DNA from: Acidovorax sp. NCPPB 4044
Lineage (GTDB): Bacteria > Pseudomonadota > Gammaproteobacteria > Burkholderiales > Burkholderiaceae_C
Length of the DNA: 64,000 nucleotides
Reading direction: 5' to 3'
Assembly: GCF_028069655.1 (NCBI RefSeq)
Contig: NZ_JAMCOS010000001.1
Location: forward strand, 3,316,001 to 3,380,000
Positions 59,891 to 64,000 of this stretch are shown one piece after another (positions within the stretch are counted from its first letter, which is position 1; the number at the start of each line of letters is the position of its first letter). The position numbers and the translations under genes are program-made. The notes under the pieces are model-generated. The model had not been told where the DNA came from, made no database searches, and saw nothing but the letters and a program-made list of their open reading frames with translations.

Positions 59891-62587
59891 TCAGCCGGCG
59901 GCCAGCAGGGCCGCCACGTCCAGCGGCTGCGCAGCGCCGGCCGCACCCGCGGCGCACTGCTGCAGCCACGGCGTGCCGATGCGGCACAGCATGCGCTTGG
60001 CGGGTCTGTCGCCCTCGACCGGCACTGCCAGCACCGTATCGACGAGGGAGGGGCCTTCCTGCGCGCCGGCCGCCGCGCTCCACGGCACGGGCTGCATCTG
60101 CCGCCGGTCCACGTCGAGCATCGGCCCGAGCGCATCCACGCGGAGCGCGAATTCGGCCTGGCGTGCACCCTCCAGCGGCACGCGCAGCACGATGAGCTGG
60201 CGATTGGCATCGGCCTGCCGGGACACCGCCGGCGCCTGCCGCGTGGTGGCCACCAACGTGTGCATGTCCACCACGGGGCAGACACGCTCGCCGATCTGCG
60301 CCAGCCCGAGGAACGGCGGGCGTGCACCGCCGGCGTGCAGCACCGCCGCGTCCGGGGCCGCGGCCACGACCTGGGCCGCATCGATGCCGAACCAATGCCC
60401 TGCGGCCATGAACGTGGCCACCTGCAGCGCAAAGCCCGGATCGGCGTGCGCAGCGGCGGCCAGCGGCGCGGGCACCGCTCCCGCGGCTTCGGCGTGCCGG
60501 GCGCTGGCGCACAGGTGCCGCAGGACCACGCAGCGCAGGCCATGCTCGTAGCCATCTTCGGTGCGGAACTCCCGGTAGCCCTGGCCGAACGCGACGCCCA
60601 TGCCATACCAGTGCCCCCGCACGTCCACCATGCGTTCGGCCGGCGCCGTGCGCAGCACCTCCAGGGCCGCCGGCAGCACCCCGCCGTCCGCGCCCGCACC
60701 GGCTGGCCCGGCAGACCGCACCACCGCTCCCGCGGCATCCACGAACGCCAGCGCATCGCGGCCGCCCAGGCCCACGGCGCAATCGGCCAGGATCGAGTCG
60801 AGCTGCCGCCCCGCGTCCCAGACCACGCCCACGCCCCCGAGGACTTCGCCACCGCGCCCATGGTCGCCGGCCTGTCGGGGCGCCCGCACCGCCGCCGCAT
60901 AGACGAAGGTCGGGCCGTCCGCGTGGAGGCGGCTCGCGGCGTAGTCGCTCACCGTGTAGCTCTGCTCGGACGGCAGTTGCAGGCACCGCGCCACCCAGGG
61001 CTCGTCCAGCACCGTTCCCACATGGTGCGCATGCGCCGGCTGGGAGACCGCGACCACCCGGCCCCCGCGGTCGAACAGCACCAATCCGCTGTAGACGGTG
61101 TAGAGCGCGTTGATCTCCCGCAGCACGGCGGCCGAGGCCGCGCAATCGGCGGTGCCCGCGGCCAGCGTGTCGGCGAACTGCGGGGCCAGGGCCCACCAAC
61201 GGCAATCGTTCGCGCGTTCGTACAGGTTGCGGTCGAGGATCTGCATCGCCAGCAGGCCGCGGCTTTGCGCATCGCTCAGCAGCGAGCGCGTCGCCACGCC
61301 ATACAGGCCTTCGAGGGCGGCCGAGAACACGCGGGCGGTCCGCCGGGCCGTCGCCCCGATTTCCGACAACAAGGCGCGCGCGAAGCCCCGCTCGCGCGAT
61401 GTGGCCTCCGTGCCTCCGATCTGCTCCAGATCCAGCAGGCCATTCCAGACCGAACGCTCCAGGGCCGACTGGATCGCGGCGGACCGCACGGGAATGCCGC
61501 GCAGGCCTTCGGACAGGAGTTCGGCCTGCCCCGCCACGCCGGCCCGTTCCCCGGACAGCTCCATGGCGTCGTCGAAAGCGCCGTCCAGCGGCAGCAGGGC
61601 CAGCCCCCGCCAGCCGGGCCCGCCATAGCCCTGGAACCCCTGCGTGGGACGCGCCACGAGCAGGTAGCGGCGCCCCATGTGGCGCACCACCTGTCCATCG
61701 GCCGGAGCGCCGTTGGCGGCCTCGGGCACGCGCCACCCCACGGGCAACTGCAGCAGGTCGCTCGATGCGAGGATCCGCCCCTGTGCGTCGGCCAGCGCCA
61801 GCACCGCGTCGATGGCGTGCCCCCCGCCTTCCGGCGCGCCCTGGAGCGACGCGAAGATCGCGGGCATCTCGTCGGCCAGCCGGAACTCCAGGCACAGCAC
61901 GCCCACGGGCTGGCCCTGGTGCGTCACCCGCCGGGCGTAGACGAGCGTCTGCGCCTGCTGCGCGCTGAAACCGTGGCGACCGTAGTGCTCCACATAGGCG
62001 GCGTCGCTGCCGATCACGCTGCGCAGAAAGGCCAGGTCTCGGGCGGGGGCCGATGGCTGCGATGCGTCTTCCAAGGCACCGTCGCTGCCCGAGGGCTGCA
62101 GGCTCGCGCGCAGCACGCCGTGCGTGTCGAAAAGAAAAATGCCGCCGTAGACGGTGTATTTGTCGGCATAGGAGCGCAGCCGCGCCTCGATCTGCGGGCG
62201 GGCTTCGGCACCGGGCAGTCCTTCGGCAAGGTAGCGCGTCAATGCGCCGTCGGTCGCGAAGAATCCGATGTCGGCCGTGCGCTCGAAGAGGTTGCGCACC
62301 AGCACGTCGATGCAGATCTGTGCCCGGGTGGTGAGGTCATCGAGCCGGTTGCGGAGCGCCTCGCCCGCCAGCCCGTGCATGAGCTCCTGCGACAGGGCGG
62401 CGAAATCCTTGCGTGCACGTGCCAGGTCGCCACCCGAAGACGCCTTGGACGACAGCAGCGAAAGCGAGGACAGCAGCGCGAGGTGGTCCCAGGCGCCTTC
62501 GACAAGCCGCAATTCCTGCCGCTGCTGCTGCGCGGTGGGCATATAGCGCAGCCATTCCTCGGCGGACAGGGTGGTGGATGAAGACAC
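59891..62587 (-). CDS. Soluble double-Cache plus CheW-like protein
   Basis: An 898-aa protein starting at a GTG with GGGAG nine bases upstream. Two related sensor halves are visible. The first has VLVRNLFERTADIGFFATDG, then YTVYGGIFLFDTHGVLRASL. The second has ILDRNLYERANDCRWWALAP, then YTVYSGLVLFDRGGRVVAVS. Both resemble Cache domains. The C-terminal about 180 residues are CheW-like (HWFGIDAAQVVAAAPDAAVL, LGLAQIGERVCPVVDMHTLV). No transmembrane segment is visible, unusual for Cache proteins. It may link a cytoplasmic ligand to a chemosensory array. Confidence 0.8.
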   Translation of the reverse strand: MSSSTTLSAEEWLRYMPTAQQQRQELRLVEGAWDHLALLSSLSLLSSKASSGGDLARARKDFAALSQELMHGLAGEALRNRLDDLTTRAQICIDVLVRNLFERTADIGFFATDGALTRYLAEGLPGAEARPQIEARLRSYADKYTVYGGIFLFDTHGVLRASLQPSGSDGALEDASQPSAPARDLAFLRSVIGSDAAYVEHYGRHGFSAQQAQTLVYARRVTHQGQPVGVLCLEFRLADEMPAIFASLQGAPEGGGHAIDAVLALADAQGRILASSDLLQLPVGWRVPEAANGAPADGQVVRHMGRRYLLVARPTQGFQGYGGPGWRGLALLPLDGAFDDAMELSGERAGVAGQAELLSEGLRGIPVRSAAIQSALERSVWNGLLDLEQIGGTEATSRERGFARALLSEIGATARRTARVFSAALEGLYGVATRSLLSDAQSRGLLAMQILDRNLYERANDCRWWALAPQFADTLAAGTADCAASAAVLREINALYTVYSGLVLFDRGGRVVAVSQPAHAHHVGTVLDEPWVARCLQLPSEQSYTVSDYAASRLHADGPTFVYAAAVRAPRQAGDHGRGGEVLGGVGVVWDAGRQLDSILADCAVGLGGRDALAFVDAAGAVVRSAGPAGAGADGGVLPAALEVLRTAPAERMVDVRGHWYGMGVAFGQGYREFRTEDGYEHGLRCVVLRHLCASARHAEAAGAVPAPLAAAAHADPGFALQVATFMAAGHWFGIDAAQVVAAAPDAAVLHAGGARPPFLGLAQIGERVCPVVDMHTLVATTRQAPAVSRQADANRQLIVLRVPLEGARQAEFALRVDALGPMLDVDRRQMQPVPWSAAAGAQEGPSLVDTVLAVPVEGDRPAKRMLCRIGTPWLQQCAAGAAGAAQPLDVAALLAAG

Positions 62588-62744
62588 GGTGCGGAACTCC
62601 CAGGAAAAGCAGCCCGCCGGAAAAAAACGGCAAATGGCCGCAAGAATGTAAGCAAATTTTACGCCCGCGCATTCCCTGCAAACCCTGCTGCCGGGCCGCG
62701 GGCCCGCACGCACCCTGGAGGGCCCACCGTGCCCTCCCGGCCGA

Positions 62745-63554
62745 TCAGCCGGCCGGCGGCTTCTTCGTTGCCACGGGTGGCGGCATGTCCTTGGCCTGCA
62801 GCGCACGCACCTGCGTCACGAGCTGGTTGTGGGCATCCAGGAAAGCGGCGGCGATCACCTTGCCTTCGTTGGTGTTGCTCCAGCCGGCACCCGCGCCACC
62901 GCCCAGGCGGCCCAGCACGAGGCCGCCCACGCCCAGATCGGTCGTGCGGGCCGAGCCGGTGGCCGCGGCGACCTGCTCCGTGGTTTCGTTGTCCGACAGC
63001 AGCAGCGCGGTCTGCGCTTCCTTGAGCTTCACCTGCTCCGCAAGGCCGATGAGACCGACCATGTCGCGCAGCACCGGAATCATCGCCAGGATGCCGCCGA
63101 TGCCCCGCCCTGCGTTCTGCTCGCTGAAGGTGAGGCTCGGCGTGAGCGTGTACTGCGCCTCGTAGCCGCGGCCCTTGTGGACCGTGGTGTCCTTGCGCAG
63201 CACGCCTGCGTCGCGCAGGTCCTGCTCCTGTACCGTGCCGCGCAGCCCGGCGGCCCGGTCCACGACGCGGAAACAGCCGCTTTGCTGGGCCAGCAGCTTG
63301 ACGAGGGGCACGGGCGAGGCGGGCAGCTGGTAGCCCGACCCCATCACGTAGCCGTTCGGGTTCTCGGCCAAGGCCAGCGTGGCGACCGGGGCCTCGCAGC
63401 GCACCAGTTCGCGCGCGGCGTTCTGCGCGCCCTGCGGCCCGGCCGAGCCGCTGACCACCGAGCCCCCCTGCCCCAGTTCGGTTTTCTTCTCGCCACAGGC
63501 GGCCAGCGCCAGCGCTGCGATCCCGACCACCATCAACTTCCGGTCCATCCGCAT
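62745..63554 (-). CDS. CsgG-like lipoprotein
   Basis: A 269-aa protein. The signal peptide with lipobox LAAC (MDRKLMVVGIAALALAACGE) indicates lipidation. The mature part has GVLRKDTTVHKGRGYEAQYT and a repeated alternation of beta-strand-like segments with GSARTTDLGVGGLVLGRLGG, and a FRVVDRAAGLRGTVQEQDL segment. This resembles CsgG/curli-assembly-type lipoproteins. No curli genes are present, so a general envelope role is more likely. ATG at 63554 has a GAAGGGG ribosome-binding site. Confidence 0.7.
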   Translation of the reverse strand: MRMDRKLMVVGIAALALAACGEKKTELGQGGSVVSGSAGPQGAQNAARELVRCEAPVATLALAENPNGYVMGSGYQLPASPVPLVKLLAQQSGCFRVVDRAAGLRGTVQEQDLRDAGVLRKDTTVHKGRGYEAQYTLTPSLTFSEQNAGRGIGGILAMIPVLRDMVGLIGLAEQVKLKEAQTALLLSDNETTEQVAAATGSARTTDLGVGGLVLGRLGGGAGAGWSNTNEGKVIAAAFLDAHNQLVTQVRALQAKDMPPPVATKKPPAG

Positions 63555-63573
63555 GGGAAAAGCCCCTTCCATG

Positions 63574-63606
63574 AAAAATGGCAGAAGCCCGGAAGGCCTC
63601 TGCCAT
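63574..63606 (-). terminator. Intrinsic terminator of aspS
   Basis: TGGCAGA (63579-63585) pairs with TCTGCCA (63599-63605), with further pairing inside. On the minus strand a run of five T follows at 63574-63578. It overlaps the leader of the lipoprotein gene. Confidence 0.75.
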
Positions 63607-63639
63607 GAAAACTCCACCGGCGGGATGCCGTTGCCACGG

Positions 63640-64000
63640 TCAGGCGGTCTTGGCGGCGTCCAGGTTGCGCAGGCGGATGTGCAGCTCGCGCAACTGCTTT
63701 TCGTCCACCGGGCTGGGCGCCTGCGTGAGCAGGTCCTGCGCGCGCTGCGTCTTGGGGAAAGCGATCACGTCGCGGATCGACTCGGCGCCCGTCATCAGCG
63801 TGATGAGGCGGTCGAGGCCGAAGGCCAGGCCGCCATGCGGTGGCGCGCCGTACTGGAGCGCATCCAGCAGGTAGCCGAACTTGGCGCGGGCGTCCTCGGG
63901 CGTGAGCTTGAGGGCCGTGAACACCTTGCTCTGCACGTCGGCGCGGTGGATCCGCACCGAGCCGCCGCCCAGTTCCCAGCCGTTCAGCACCATGTCGTAG
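63640..64000 (-). CDS. aspS: Aspartyl-tRNA synthetase, C-terminal part (truncated by window edge)
   Basis: The frame is open to the window edge. [20 protein letters not shown] is the class II motif region, and [20 protein letters not shown] is motif 3 with the ATP-binding Arg. [20 protein letters not shown] and a C-terminal [10 protein letters not shown] are typical of bacterial AspRS. Charges tRNA-Asp (or Asp/Asn in non-discriminating forms). A terminator follows. Confidence 0.96.
   Translation of the reverse strand, partial: YDMVLNGWELGGGSVRIHRADVQSKVFTALKLTPEDARAKFGYLLDALQYGAPPHGGLAFGLDRLITLMTGAESIRDVIAFPKTQRAQDLLTQAPSPVDEKQLRELHIRLRNLDAAKTA

Overview
The window is 64 kb of GC-rich chromosome from a Betaproteobacterium. 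Gene content and order (hrcA-nadK-recN-rapZ, lolB-ispE-tRNA-Gln-prs-rplY-pth, a Bug/TctC-type binding protein, abundant RBS-less GTG/ATG overlaps) point to Comamonadaceae. A XopQ/HopQ1-family type III effector behind a PIP-box promoter suggests a plant-associated Acidovorax/Paracidovorax; that genus-level assignment is inference from gene content, not from a marker gene.

Positions 1 to about 18.2 kb are one end of a lambdoid prophage integrated beside a CAU-anticodon tRNA gene. Its layout is lambda-like. A leftward lytic operon (cro, CII-like regulator, O-like and P-like replication genes with an internal iteron origin, HNH proteins, a RuvC-like resolvase, a Q-like protein) runs from 6.08 kb to a terminator near 0.1 kb. 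A LexA-type CI repressor follows on the other strand, with a co-oriented cassette of small membrane-associated proteins in the position of lambda rexAB. A second, rightward operon (rdgC, HD phosphohydrolase, C5 DNA methyltransferase, many small proteins, DUF4224, integrase) starts behind a second operator pair. The two operator regions share an 18-bp palindrome, CTTTAG-N6-CTAAAG. Two genes of this region are broken: one by a frameshift at a seven-C tract, one by an in-frame TAG. Late genes and the other att site lie outside the window.

From 18.2 to 33 kb is conserved housekeeping: CAU tRNA, hrcA, nadK, recN, rapZ, mutY, a dynamin-like GTPase, mutM, a TPR protein, lolB, ispE, tRNA-Gln, prs, rplY, pth and a ferredoxin. 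From 33.3 to 42.1 kb is a peptide-type ABC transporter (two permeases, two ATPases, a binding protein) with an amidase, split by a hipBA toxin-antitoxin module that carries its own operator array. A second, HTH-fused HipA protein (YjjJ type) lies at 42.8-44.1 kb behind 12-bp iterons.

From 44.4 to 49.3 kb is a D-glucarate catabolic locus (gudD, tctC, kdgD, LacI-type regulator with a perfect palindromic operator). It is followed by the XopQ-type effector at 49.4-50.8 kb. From 50.9 to 64 kb come an esterase, a DUF429 protein, an EamA transporter, a folE-BLUF photoreceptor operon, clsB with an endonuclease/phosphatase-like gene, a pseudo-receiver-TPR protein, nudB with a dCache-CheW protein, a lipoprotein and the 3' part of aspS.

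Two families of intergenic repeats punctuate the chromosome. The first (five copies) contains nested ATAGC/CTATT arms. It overlaps the stop codon of pth and supplies the start codon and N-terminus of one ABC ATPase gene.
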